From NCBI GenBank assembly GCA_021399445.1, contig JAJTUQ010000003.1:3100001-3164000 (forward strand): 64,000 bases of DNA, given 5' to 3'. Made by a program: the position numbers and the translations under genes. Under the pieces are notes generated by a model. The model searched no databases. It was not told the origin of the DNA and saw nothing but the letters and a program-made list of their open reading frames with translations. Numbering within the stretch: position 1 is the stretch's first letter; every line of letters starts with the position of its first letter. The stretch is from Xylogone sp. PMI_703. Taxonomy: Eukaryota > Ascomycota > Leotiomycetes. Shown here one piece after another: positions 1-11,179 of the stretch.

Positions 1-105
1 TCGGACCACTTAAATGCCATAATTGGTACATCCAGGGACGAAATAGAAACAAAACGGGCAGAGCTGTATCTCGAAGTAAGAGAAATAGCCACGCTAATAG
101 ACTAG
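1..105 (+). CDS. C-terminal end of an unidentified protein (partial, cut by window edge)
   Basis: Frame 1 is open from base 1 to a TAG at 103-105. It gives 34 residues ending in EVREIATLID. The peptide is rich in alternating charged and hydrophobic residues, as in an amphipathic helix, which suggests real coding sequence and not chance. The 5' part lies outside the window. I do not recognise the family. A GTPase-effector-like helical tail is one possibility, but nothing proves it. Confidence 0.35.
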   Translation, partial: SDHLNAIIGTSRDEIETKRAELYLEVREIATLID

Positions 106-2576
106 ACTAGTAGTCGGGGCCCATGTGCAATTCCAAAAGGCCAGGGGGGGAGGGCTGCCTCTGCGGCCTTACTCAGGCACCTCTTTCTGCCCTTCTGCCC
201 TCCTTGTCCTCCTGCCCTACGGCCAAGATAACCTGGACAGGGACACGTGCTAGTAATCTCACGATGAGATCGGGAAGGGCTCTATGGCGCCTCAGTGGTC
301 AGACGTCTAAGTTGCCCACGGTCCTGGACGCATTTCACTACGGTACAAGTGGGAGGGACGGAATGGGAAGGCAAAGCAGAAGCCGTTGGCTCCAGGGCAC
401 GAGGGATCAAGCCACAGCCGTTAGTAACGAGAGCTCAGATTGCAAAGGGACAACTTCTGTACTCTGACTGGTGAACTGGGGATGGTAGTGAACACTGGAA
501 TAGGTGAGTCTTCCGGTCTAAGTCTTCCGGTCCAAATTAATCGCTTGCCTATTGCTGACAGACCAAATTTAGCTATCTGAAAATAAATGGCAGTCTTATG
601 CTTTAAGCAGAACGAACAAGATACAAAATAGGTAGCATCTTCAAGGGAAGATAAGTCACGGAGAAGACAGGGCAATGCGCTGCTCCAGACCACCGATGAC
701 CAAGCAGAGCCTTTGGAAGCATAATCGCGCCCTCGGTGGAGCTAGGAAGACCCTCCGAGCAGGCAGGATGTGACCAGAACCAGTTTCTGTACACTTGCCA
801 GGTCTTCTGGTGCAGTAGCCTCACTATGATTGCCACCCAGACTTTCTAATCACGGCCTCCATGGTCCCTCAGTGGACCGTCACTGCTGCTTGACCGGACA
901 GAAGCCCGCCTAGGCTGAGAAGGAAGATGCCAGGTACTGCCTGTGAGATGAACCAGCTAGACATCTCGGCCTGGCAGCCGGGTACGCGGTACCGCAACGT
1001 TGGGGCTCCGCGTGGGATCAAGGTCTGAGCATCATGTTGCAGCTAATGGACCTCGGATGGTGATCTCTCCAGAGCTCTTTTTCGAGTGTCTGGGAGCTGC
1101 AAATCGGGATATTACTCGAGAGCCCTAGTGTGGCAAGTTGCAGCGGCGCAAGTGCTTACCCGCGATCAGCCACACATGAACGCGGGCCTCAGCCTCACTT
1201 ACGAGGCCCAAGTGTCGTTGCATTGGGTGATGACGCTGATGGGCCTGGGGTTGATGCACTGGGGATCACATTGGGGATACAAGCCGGTTGCCTCTCTGGT
1301 CCGCTTCTCGTCCGCGTTGAGATATTCGCGGAGTCTAACGCCCACGCGACAAATTGAGCTCTCGAACCGGTCCTGCCCAGCTGAGGCACGCTGATCTGCC
1401 GTGCCTGTACCCGCCGTCAGTGACGCCCCTGGACTCGGACGAGAACGAGCACCGAAGGTACCGTGGCCGCGCGTGTTACAGAATGGAAGCGCAGAGAACC
1501 GTATGAGGTTGTTGATGGCTGAGAGACGGATGAAAGTTATTGATAGCCTACGAACACGGAGTTGAGGTTTTCCCGAACCGTAACCCAGCCTCGGTACAAC
1601 GACGCATTCGCATCCGTATCTGCATACACGATCGTAGATACTTGCACAGAATACCAAGTATCCGGATGTAGATTCTACTGCCGCAGCCATCAGAAGGTCG
1701 GATGGGACAAGTCGGATGAGTCGAGCAAATGCATCGCTTGCTTCAGCTTCTGACATGGCTAACACGCGATGCAACAGGGTCATTTCATTGACGGCGCGCC
1801 TATTGTGCCTGTCATGCTCTAATGCTGGTCTTACCTGCTAATGCTAAGGCTTATGCTTACGCTTCTTTTTCTATTTGTCCTCGTGGGGAACTACCAAGAG
1901 TATGATTCCCGACGACGAGAACAGGAGAGGGGCAACAGGGCTGCAGCAAGGAACAGAAACATTTCCATTTCTATACCCTAGTACCAAACATTCCTTCAAG
2001 GCATCATTTGCGGTTGAGCCAGGCCATTACCAAGCATCCGAGAGACTCCCGCTTTGGAGTCACAGGGTTTGTTCTTCCGTCAGTTTGCCTTCCCTTTTCA
2101 ACATTGCAAGCTCTCCCATGCAGTCTTGTGCTCCCCATCTAGTTTTGCGTCTGACTACAAATGACTGATACTGGGTGATCTGCTTTGGGGATGACCTACA
2201 TTTACGACCTGCCGCACATTCCGTCTGCCACGGAAGATCAACTCTCTGCCTGTCATTGTGGCTTAAGCTTAACGGCTGGCTGAGTATCTCTTTGTCATGC
2301 TCGAGCCACTATCTTATCGCTTGAACTTTGAAATCAGATATTTCTAAGAGTTGTCTAAGAACTATCTAAAGGTGTTCTAGCTGACAAAAATAGGCTTCGC
2401 ACCGAATCTTCCCAAGCGCTAGAAATTAGTAATTTCTATCTGTATCTATGCAGTATGTGTTCCCACGGTCTCGCCGAGCCACAGCGATGACACCACCAAA
2501 CTCCGAAAAACCTGGCACTGCAAAAGAAAATCCTATCTACAAATATACTTTACCGGACTTTGCATCATTAACTCCC
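106..2576. other. Gene-poor stretch, no supported gene
   Basis: About 2.5 kb with only overlapping short open frames. The longest is 194 codons on the minus strand near 1.2-1.8 kb and has no recognisable motif. Part of it (about 1.0-1.8 kb) looks richer in G+C than the surroundings. I found no terminal repeats, target-site duplications, tRNA or spliced coding pattern. The right end is the 3' flank of the minus-strand transporter. Confidence 0.5.
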
Positions 2577-4439
2577 CTAGTGTCCTCCTTGTCCTGCTGA
2601 TCGCGGGTTGCCTTCCTCGTCATCACTGTCATCATCTTCATCATCCTCATCCGCTGTCCCTTCCTCTTCATCCCAATCAGCACTCTCCAAGCTCTGCCCA
2701 CGGATGCCGAAGCTTGCAATCCAACCTAAGAACGCTATACCCCCAAACACGCCCCATGCGAGTGCCTCGCCCTTCGGCCTTACTGTGGTTGCAAGGGTAA
2801 AGAGCCCACCTGAGAGGAAAGGTCCAACGGCTCGGCCAGCAGCGGAGAGTGTCTGTGCTAGTCCATTGAGCGTCCCAAGGACCGAGTGGTTTGGCGCCGA
2901 ATTTGTGATCTGCAATCAGGGTCAATATTGAGTGCCATTGGCTCCTGCTGGTATGATTCAACCGGGGAAGCTTACAAGTAAGAGAGCGCTAGTCAATCCC
3001 CCCACTGCGGCTACGGTTTTCACTAGCAAAACAAAACCTATCTCTATCCACAACCAGATGCTTCCGGAGCCCCACCCAAACGGTGCTGGGGAGTCACGGT
3101 AGCCTACCCAAGGCATCGCTATCATGGACAAGAAGAAGAGCAATAATCCCGCACGATAGCTGGCCTTATTTCCCATCTTCTCCTTCAGCTTCCCGAAAAT
3201 AGCAACCTGAAAAATGATTGTGACTATTCCGGCAAAAGAGAGAGAAAGTCCTATTTCTTGCGGCGAGAGCTCGCGGCCTGTTGGCTCAGGTGATGAGGCG
3301 AAAATGGGATAAAGGGAGTTGAATGATATATTAGACAGCTGGAAAATTAGATATGTCCCTAGAAGAAGTATCGTGTCCCGATTAAATATCGCCTTTGAGC
3401 TTAAATGGCTCGAATTAGCAAACATGTCTGAGAGGGGAAGGAGGCTGCGATTCTCGCTCTCGTCCTCCGATGCCGAATCATCACTTCTATCATCGCCAGC
3501 ACTGCCATTATGTCGATTCCCATTAAGGGTATCCCGAACCTCATGGTAATAGCGTCGAAGATAAGTAGGGGATCGTGCGCCGCCGGTAAACTGCCACAAC
3601 CAGGCAAATAAGTTCTCCACCCTCTCTTTGAGTGGTGGTAGTTCTTTAGCACCTTCCAAACTCTCCTCTAGAAAAATTGCAATGAGAATAAAATCGACGA
3701 CTAGAAGGATCGCGGAACACAAATTCGGCAACAAGTATGGGTAAGGATTGGGCTTGTCCTTGTTCAATGGGTTTCTTGATTTCACAAGAAGTCCTCCAAG
3801 GGCTGGTCCCGTTATGCCGCCAATACCATATATGACAGGAAGGTAAACGAATGCCTTGCTCTGGTTGGTTCTGTCCGTAATTTCTCCTAAACACGTACTT
3901 ATAACGCCCTGGTTTCCGTTTACTAGACCCATTAATGCCTGTACCAAGATGGCTTGCCACAAGGTTCTGCAGAATCCGAACGCTGCAAAGCAACCTGCTG
4001 TGAATATTGTCCCCATCATGACCACAGGTTTGCGACCAATCTTATCACTGAGCCAACCCCAGAAGAAGTTCGTCGCGAACTGGGCCAGGGCGAATGATGA
4101 TGCTATCAGCCCAACGTATAGCCCAGTTTCACTGGGATTGACTTCTGGGAAGCTCGAGGTCATCTCTGGCAGGTAGGGCGAAATCGAATTAAGCGTTGTC
4201 TGCTCACAGAGAGCAATGACCGCGAGAATCGCTAGCTGCTTTTTCGGGAGCGGGGAGGAGTGCTCGTCATTTTCGCTTTCTGGATGATTGCTGACCGGTG
4301 AATCACTCCCGCTATATGGTTCTGTGGGACTTGCTAAAGGTTGTCCTCGCGACTTTGGAGGAGCAGTAGGGAAGGTCTGGTAGTGAGGCGTAGACGATTC
4401 TCGGGCCTTGATAGCTGGCCGGCCTTTAAAGCCAACCAT
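2577..4439 (-). CDS. Major facilitator superfamily transporter (DHA1-like, YCR023C/ZIFL type)
   Basis: Predicted 12-helix membrane transporter of 598 residues. Two exons are inferred: 4439-2976 and 2909-2577. The intron 2975-2910 has a GTAAGC donor and a TGCAG acceptor, and joining restores an unbroken frame. The first helix follows a Ser/Pro-rich cytosolic leader of about 70 residues. The classical MFS motif A appears as GWLSDKIGRKPV between helices 2 and 3, and a TDRTNQSKAF loop follows helix 4. A long acidic, serine-rich loop near residues 310-340 separates the two halves. The C-terminus is a strongly acidic tail (DEEEG, EDDEDDDSDDEE). The family moves small solutes or metals by proton coupling; the substrate cannot be read from sequence. 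It stands alone, with no biosynthetic cluster around it. Confidence 0.85.
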
Positions 4440-5405
4440 TACGGCAAGCTGGAGGTTGAAACGTATCGACCTGAGAAATGAACGCGTCCTGTTTTAGAAT
4501 TGTTCACTCTCCCAATGCTGCTCTCCGCCGTTCGTAGGACAAATTTTCTCCGCCTGGTCGTGTGCGCGTTGGAAGGGTGGGGATTTTGGCTGCCTTGGAA
4601 ACCACACGACGTCGTACCAGAGCCTTGAGGACGGTCAGCGACAGAAAGACTGCAATTTCTTACTAGAAAAATGATATTCTAATCCATAGTGTTATAAATT
4701 GGCCTCGAAAAGAACGGTTCAAGCAACATAACGAGAGTAGATGTCGTCAGGAGGATCAGCCTGGTGCAGAGGCCTCAAAAAGCAGTGGCTATCATGAATG
4801 ATGTCAGGGCCTGCCATTCGCTTGTGCCACACCCCCGAGAGACCTCCGCCTATCAACGCAGAATAATTACCAAACCATCGACCACTTAAAGTTCTAGACT
4901 CGAGGTGCTGAGGTAACACATAATTAAACACTCTCTGCATAGTGGCTGAAAGGTCGGAGCTACACTATCGATTCTGTCGAAATATCTCCGACGCAAATGT
5001 GGCGGGCTCGGGATATTCGCGGCATGCAACGGAGATGCCTCCTCGGATCCGACTCCAGATACTGATGGTTTTACGAAAGTATGTAACCACACCCCTCAGT
5101 GTTTGCCATATTGTTTCCATGTTTGTAGCCTATATTTGCAGAACATATTTAGAGTGGCAAAAGCACTGGCACTACTCGTGTCACTGGTCCAATAAGCTTA
5201 ACATTAACCTTCGTTTTAGCTTTCCTATGGTGTTACACTCTTTGCCACATCACTATCATTAAAGTATAAGAGGCTAAAAAATTATGCTACAGTCTACAGT
5301 CAACAAGAGGCCTCATCTTATTAATTCCTCTATATTGACGACGGGCCGCTGTAACTAGAGACTGCTTAATAAAACTGGCTCAGATAACTGATAGATAGCT
5401 GGACC
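4440..5405. other. Intergenic, no gene seen
   Basis: This is the upstream region of the minus-strand transporter and the downstream flank of the exon-like pair at 5.4-5.7 kb. It is AT-rich with short chance frames only. Confidence 0.5.
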
Positions 5406-5698
5406 CTACCTAGGAACATTAACCCATCGAGCATCTCGTGGGAAGTAGAGGTCAAATCGCTTATCCTTAATCAGCTGTTTCCAGCGCTCTGCCAAAACCT
5501 GAAGACATTAGACCAATCAAAGCTCTCCATTTCTCATCTAACAGCAAGAGCTGTATATGATCATGATGACGGAACATTGAAATAAGCTACATAGGGGACT
5601 TCAAGCTGCCTAGAGCTTAGTTCGGGATCAGTATTAGCTTTCTCTGGTTGCCCAATGAGAACACGAGCTTCCCGCGCTAACGCCTTGGCTCTCCCCCC
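5406..5698 (-). CDS. Orphan exon pair, possible gene remnant
   Basis: Two minus-strand blocks look coding. The first, 5698-5591, follows a TTAG acceptor and encodes 36 residues (including ALAREARVLIGQPEK). The second, 5498-5406, follows a TTCAG acceptor and encodes 30 residues ending WVNVPR before a TAG stop. A GTAGCT donor at 5590 and a TCTAAT branch-like site join them in frame (intron 5590-5499). Composition is protein-like: charged, few rare residues. I found no start codon or upstream exon before the promoter of the plus-strand gene at 6.1 kb. It may therefore be the 3' remnant of a lost gene, or a gene whose 5' exons I missed. Family not recognised. Confidence 0.35.
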
Positions 5699-6091
5699 CT
5701 AACATATGGACTGACAGTTAAGTGGCCAGTCAGTTAGAACTAAAATGGAGCTAAAATTCTCTTGTGCATTTAAGCCTACCTATTCACGCTCTGATCTCTT
5801 TCTCTTTTTCTTACAAAAAACATATCTGAAAACACAAGCTTCACCAAAAACCAGTGAACAATATTCTCAAATCTTCATACAATACAAACCAAACCCCCAA
5901 AGAAATAAATCTCGGCTGAAAGCAACTCACATATATCATTCTCAAAAAGAGGTATAAACCTCGACTCATCATCATCGACAAGTTCCACCTTAAAGCAGGT
6001 TAATAAAGATTCTTAACTGTATCCTTCCACGGCATTCAATCACAAAGTACTAAGATCGCAGTATTCAAGAACTTTAAAAAAGACAGTAAAC
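5699..6091 (+). promoter_or_regulatory. Candidate promoter and 5' UTR of the small gene at 6092
   Basis: CT-rich and CAA-rich stretches typical of fungal promoters and leaders precede the ATG. The start context AGTAAACATGA has A at -3. No distinct factor site was identified. Confidence 0.3.
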
Positions 6092-6334
6092 ATGATTCTC
6101 GGCATCGACACTATTTGCCTCATCCTGGCATACGCTACTGCCACAGTGGCAGTCCAAGAAGTCGTGAACATGGTCCACGATGCCATTCTATGCGCCCGAA
6201 TTGCATCTGAGAGAGAACCAGCCCCCATGGTCCCAGCAACCGAAACCGATGAGAAGGAAGAGATGGACCAACCCAAAACCGATAAGAAGCAAATTTTGGG
6301 TCGACGAGAGGCGAACAAGACTGACAACTATTAA
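6092..6334 (+). CDS. Hypothetical small single-pass membrane protein
   Basis: Uninterrupted frame of 80 residues. Residues 3-24 are hydrophobic (GIDTICLILAYATATVAV) and could be a signal anchor. The remainder is hydrophilic and charged, with an acidic-then-basic tail. It has a favourable start context and an upstream region that resembles a real fungal leader, and a long oligo-T tract lies about 100 bases downstream. No family is recognised. Small size and lack of homology evidence keep confidence low. It could be a lineage-specific protein or a chance frame. Confidence 0.4.
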   Translation: MILGIDTICLILAYATATVAVQEVVNMVHDAILCARIASEREPAPMVPATETDEKEEMDQPKTDKKQILGRREANKTDNY

Positions 6335-7299
6335 TTGATCGTGATTTAGGATGCATCAGCGGCTAACTTTGTGAACTAAGGCTTTCATTTTGGAGTTAAG
6401 CTAGGGAGGGCATTAGGGATGGAAACTTGGAGGTTTTTTTTTTTTTTTTTTTTGATTCTCAATTTGGTGCATTCATAGTCTGGTAGATTGGCATAGGTGT
6501 CTAAAAGTCTGTTGCTTGTATTGTAGAGTCAAGACTTAGTGCATTAGACTTCATTACAATAGACTCATCTTCGAAACTCTTATACTGCGTACTTGTAGCC
6601 TAATGAAGAGTGACTCAAAGCCATGATCTCAATACAGTATTAGACTGAAGACATTTCTATGAAAGTAGACCGTATTAATTTCCGACCCAGACTTTTTCAA
6701 ACGCTTCTATAAAGCCATGATCTCGGTTCGCATGTATATGGGTATCAGTAAACCCCTCCGCAAATAATTTCTAAAACGGCCCCATGTACAGAGGTTACCT
6801 CGCACTACATACGAAATATGCGGCTGTAACTCGACAGTTGCGCGGTCTTTTTGGAATGTAATCGTACATGAGGATAACTCTTCTCACTGGTACTTTGGAT
6901 TTGGAAATGTACAGTGTCGATGGCCGCGTATTCTTCCGCTGATGGGTGCGCTCATGATGGAATTTTTCCGCGAATATGAAGTTATCAGGCTTGAAACAGG
7001 GTACTGATAAGATTAGGAGCACTTGCTGGTCTATGGATTTGGGGAGAGCATAATGACTTAAAGTGGTATTACGTCTGTGTTTTACGCAAATATAATTAAA
7101 TCTAGACTTCCAGTTAAGTTCATACTTAATAAATAAATCCGCTAGGTGCATTACATTTTTGATTTGTCTGCGCCTAGAGTTTGTTGGTATGGTATTAGAT
7201 CTCCGGTGCTCGGTGTTACGCTCGGGTTGCATCGGCGCTCATCCCGGTAATGGAGCACCCCGCGGAGGGGCATTATTGGGGCACTAAAGAGAGCTGAGA
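6335..7299. other. Intergenic, no supported gene
   Basis: Contains the oligo-T tract at 6434-6453. It also has a 145-codon minus-strand frame (6795-7232) whose product is basic and has no recognisable domain. I treat that frame as chance sequence in the promoter of the next gene. Confidence 0.45.
6434..6453. repeat. Homopolymer T tract (20 bases)
   Basis: Twenty consecutive T on the plus strand, about 100 bases after the stop of the small gene. It is likely slippage-prone and could mark a 3' UTR or a nucleosome-free region. Confidence 0.9.
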
Positions 7300-7955
7300 A
7301 TGGAGAAGACGAAAGCAAACTACTTAATCAATATGACGCGCTTTCCTGTAAACTCCGTTCTTCGGTCTATAAGTTGTAGATTTCCGGCCTCAATCTCATT
7401 ACATTCTCACCAGAGAGTAGTAGTATTGCCAGCTTCGTGCCAAATACACCTCGGCCTCAGACTTTCATACTTCCAGAACAACCAATTAACTGGCATTCGC
7501 TCTCTGTCAACATCACCGGCCAAGATGTCGCTCGTCCGAGTCACTATGTTCAAAATTGCCAAAAAGGAGGATAGGGAGAAACTAGCCTCTGCCTATGAAG
7601 TTCTCAAGGCCACACAGAAGAAGGTGAGTCCTCTGCCAGAGTTCTTGATGCAAGGTCCACCCCACCAGCCACGATGATATCGTCGACACGGGGTACAACT
7701 AACTAACGGGGCTCATGTTTCATGTAGGAGGGCAAGCCTTATATCGTCAACTTACAAGCAGGAGAAGCATATGATGATACACGCAGTCAAGGCTACACTT
7801 TCATTGCAAAGAGCGAATTCAAGACCAAGGAGGATATGGACTACTATGATACCGAGTGCGAAGCACACAAAGTTCTCAAGACCAAAGCAAAGGATCTCAA
7901 TGTAGAGGGGATCCTGACTGTATACTATCACCCAACTATTGTTCATGCTGCTTGA
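7300..7955 (+). CDS. Stress-responsive A/B-barrel (Dabb) domain protein, likely mitochondrial form
   Basis: Two exons, 7300-7623 and 7728-7955. The intron has GTGAGT, a CTAAC branch site and ATGTAG. The joined product is 183 residues. Residues from about 76 on (MSLVRVTMFKI) form a complete Dabb domain of about 108 residues, the usual length of stand-alone fungal Dabb proteins. The preceding 75 residues are rich in Arg, Ser and hydrophobics and end in RSLSTSPAK, typical of a mitochondrial presequence. An internal start at 7525 would give the cytosolic form. Dabb proteins are small dimeric barrels linked to stress or to polyketide cyclisation; the reaction here is unknown. Which start is used is not settled. 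Confidence 0.85.
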
Positions 7956-8503
7956 GTTCCTGGCGCATAGGCTCTATGGTCATCTCTATAGCTTATTTAC
8001 AACGTTAAATCAGACATTGCATACATCTATTAGAATGATAGGTCAGCAATTGCGGCAGTTACAATGAAAGTTCTTCGGACCCGATCGATTTCTCTTCTCC
8101 GTTCCGCTTGCTGCACGTAGGAGCTATAGGTTCATAAGGTGGGTGTCGCTAGACCAAATGCAGGCCTAAGATACCATAGATACACGTACCTCTGCCGGCG
8201 GGATGTCTCCATTCCAAACTGTCGATAACCCAATTATTAGCAATCAACGACTGTCAATGACCAAAATCAGTATAAACTCAAAAAATATATGCACGAAGTT
8301 TCCTCATCTTCCGTCACGTGCTCTAATATCCAATTGCTCAAATAGTAGGCTGGTGACATCACCGAGGTATACTCTGAGCTTCACATTGGCTGTTGCCCCT
8401 CCTTTTCTGCCCCTCCACGTCAGATAGTTGGTGTAATAAAAGCCGTAGTGGGTTCAACTCTTCTAAGCGTTTGATAGTAATATTAGACATTCCCCCCGCC
8501 TCA
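7956..8503. other. Intergenic between Dabb and dienelactone hydrolase genes
   Basis: Holds the 3' end of the Dabb gene and the promoter of the next plus-strand gene. No other feature was seen. Confidence 0.5.
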
Positions 8504-9595
8504 ATGTTATTTAATCGCTCCCTTCCTACCATCACCAGATCATTTCAACGACAGCTAAGATACCCAATTAACCAAAGATACTCGCCAATTGTAAAGCGCT
8601 CCTACGCAATGGATCAAAGCACCCACTCTGAAGCTTGCTGCACCATCCCTCCGGTCATTGTAAAGGGTTATGAGCCCAAGGGCAAATATGAGGACATTGG
8701 AGGTTTGAAGACATGTAAGTATTATTGTCTCCAAAGCTCGAGTCGCAAAGCAATTGCTCATCGCAATTGATCTAGACGTCGTTGGTCCTAGCGATGCTAC
8801 TAAGGCCATCCTCGTCATTTACGATATCTTCGGCTACTTCCCGCAGACGCTGCAAGGTGCCGACATCCTCTCCGAAGCAAACAAGCACCAGAAATATGCT
8901 GTCTTTATGCCAGATTGGTTCAAGGGCAAGCCTGCTGATATCTCCTGGTATGCTCAATCTTGAAATGTCTCCTTTTTCTTTAAGTCAAGACCAACACCTG
9001 CAATTAGGTACCCGCCTACTACCGAGGAGCACAAGAAGAACCTTGGAGCTTTCTTCTCAGCCCAGGGAGCTCCACCAGCAACTGCATCAAAGATCAAGCC
9101 ATACCTAAAGGATGTCGAATCGAAATACTCTTCAATTAAGGAATGGGGAGTTCTAGGAGTAAGTTACACCTCCACATACGTTACGTCATAGCTGTGATAT
9201 TCCAACCTCTGTAAATGAAGAAGCCAAAGCAATTGAGTTCTACACTGTAGCTAACAGCAATCGCATTATAGTTCTGCTGGGGTGGCAAGATCATCTCCCT
9301 GACCTCTGGACCAGACACTTCCTACAAAGCTGCCGCCCTCGCCCATCCCGCCATGGTGGACCCCAAAGATGCAGAGAACATCAGTATTCCATTCCTTGTT
9401 CTCCCATCCAAAGACGAAAGCAAGGACGATATCGCTGGGTTTGAAGCCGCGCTGAAGGGGCCAAAGAAGGTTGAGTGGTTCGATGATCAGGTCCACGGAT
9501 GGATGGCTGCGAGAGGGTTGGAGAATGAGAAGGGGAAGCAGGAGTATGAGCGTGGGTACAAGCTGGTTGCAGAGTGGTTCGATAAGCACTTGTAA
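8504..9595 (+). CDS. Dienelactone hydrolase family protein
   Basis: Four exons: 8504-8714, 8776-8947, 9008-9158 and 9272-9595. They join in frame to 285 residues. The core from about residue 36 (MDQSTHSEACC) matches the usual 250-residue fungal DLH protein. It has the nucleophile elbow GFCWGG, formed across intron 3 (FCWGGK begins exon 4). It also has a DE-rich PSKDESKDD segment and the C-terminal QVHGWMAAR with the catalytic His. The enzyme is an alpha/beta hydrolase with a Cys nucleophile, usually acting on lactones or esters in aromatic catabolism; the substrate is not known here. Residues 1-35 are Arg-rich, lack acidic residues and look like a mitochondrial targeting peptide. The ATG at 8609 is an alternative start. 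Confidence 0.9.
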
Positions 9596-10244
9596 GTTTT
9601 ATAACGATACTGTGTTGTGTGGTTGGGTTTTGTGAAGGCCGCGCTGGTCTGATTACTTGTAGGAGGTCCAATCCTTCATCGAAGATTTGAAATGGAAGCT
9701 TCGAAAAAACGGTTTAGCTTAAATGCAAAATATAAGTACATATGAACTGGAGAGTCTGATATATAATTATGACTGAGTCTCAGCTTACTTTGGTACCAGT
9801 TTGCATTAGTCTCCATGACATACAGCACTGGAAGGAATGAAGCAACTACAAGAAGTAAATGAAACAGACGATATAAGGCTTGTTTTCTTAAAAAAAGATC
9901 AATATTCCCGGAGCATCTGCGCCCATACCGCTAGCCATAAACTTCCATAATGCACTATTCTATTTTTCTTACTTCAGATCACCTAGCTATAGCTATATGA
10001 CGAAATCATAACCAAATTTGATAAGACGTCAGTTCGGGAAAAATCGCAAACACCTAACTGCCCTAACTCAGATATAATACGGTTTCCAACTAATTTAGAA
10101 GTGCAGGAAAGCACATGAAGTTCATCCAAGGCACAATAACCTGTGCCATTAGCAACAGCAAAAACAACTGTTGACAACTCTCAGCAACCCAACTAACAGA
10201 CCAAGCTGCCAGGGAACAGGATATATATAAAGAATAGAGCAAAC
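9596..10244. other. Convergent intergenic region, no gene seen
   Basis: Lies between the 3' ends of the dienelactone hydrolase (+) and SH3 (-) genes. AT-rich, with no recognisable element. Confidence 0.5.
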
Positions 10245-11179
10245 CTAGAAGATTGCGTTGACAACATCTGCACCGAGAGTAGCACCAGCACCGAAAATAG
10301 CTGCATTGCCTAGCTTCTTGCCAAACTTCTTTCCATACTCGCCTACTTTATTTCCACCCTGCTGCTGCTGTGGATCCCCTCCTGGCTGATTGGCCACAGC
10401 CATTGGCGGAGCAGAGCTGTTATACGGATCACTAGGTCCGGGAGGAGGATGCTGTCCGTAAGGCTGGGCATACTGCGGCTGCGCGGGATATCCGCCGTTA
10501 TTGAATTTAGGGTCGTAGTAAGAAGGTGGCGGGGCACCTTCGTAAACCACCGGCGGTCCTGGAGGCGGTGCAACGATGGGGTCGACGTAGTTTCGAGGAA
10601 ATATTCCGACTTTGCCTGTGCGAGTGTTCTTGCCTAGCCACCAATCTGCATTCATGTGCTCGTATACTGCTATTATGTCTCCTTGCTCTAGCTGGCAATC
10701 GTTCGGGTTGGAATCTGCGTAGCGGTAGAGTGCCCTTGCCCGACCTATTTCGGGTCGCTCTGATGGGTCAGGAGGTGGAGGTTGAGCTACTGGTGTTGGC
10801 TCGACTACCCTCTGTAGCTCTTGCTGGAGTTGTTGCTGCTGGTGCTGTGGTGGTGGCGATTGCTGGTGGTTGTCGTGAACGCTGAGCCGTGCTATGGCAT
10901 TCGTAGGAGATGTTGGAATTGCCGCTGCCGCTATACCAGTTGAAGTTCGAGATGTACCACCAAGGGGTGATTCCGCAGGCAGTGCATTCATAATGGTATC
11001 GAACTGCTCATCACTGATGGCGTTATGCTCCATGAGGCTCTCGAGTTCCTTTTGCCCTTGTTAGAGAGATGTGCCTCTTTGTTGTTTGGAAATCAAATAT
11101 TGCTCACATTTTTAATGTTTCGAATTGATCGGTTATTGTTAATGATTCTCTGTTTTTCTTCGCCGGATAATGGAGGCAT
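10245..11179 (-). CDS. SH3-domain protein of the Lsb1/Pin3 type
   Basis: Two exons, 11179-11108 and 11048-10245. The intron of 59 bases has GTGAGC, a TCTAAC branch and CAAAAG. The product is 291 residues. The N-terminal helix SIRNIKNELESL spans the exon junction and matches the start of yeast Lsb1/Pin3. The SH3 domain is near residues 127-180: ALYRYADSNPNDCQLEQGD, then WW and the ALYDY/PxNYV-type end FPRNYVDP. Low-complexity Gln/Pro tracts flank it. A PPSY (PPxY) motif follows the SH3 domain and could bind a Rsp5-type ubiquitin ligase. A Gly/Ala-rich end (GAGATLGADVVNAIF) closes the protein. Lsb proteins bind Las17/WASP and act at cortical actin patches and endocytosis. Orthology is inferred from architecture. 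Confidence 0.8.

Noticed and set aside
1199..1783. 194-codon minus-strand frame
   Set aside because: No domain or conserved pattern; overlaps several other frames in a GC-richer stretch where long chance frames are expected.
2608..2931. Ser-rich plus-strand frame
   Set aside because: It is the reverse complement of the acidic tail of the transporter, so a shadow.
6795..7232. 145-codon minus-strand frame upstream of the Dabb gene
   Set aside because: Basic composition without motif; lies in the divergent promoter and ends 67 bases from the Dabb start.
8430..8460. GTTCAA stretch resembling a tRNA T-loop
   Set aside because: No acceptor stem, anticodon arm or D-arm could be folded around it.
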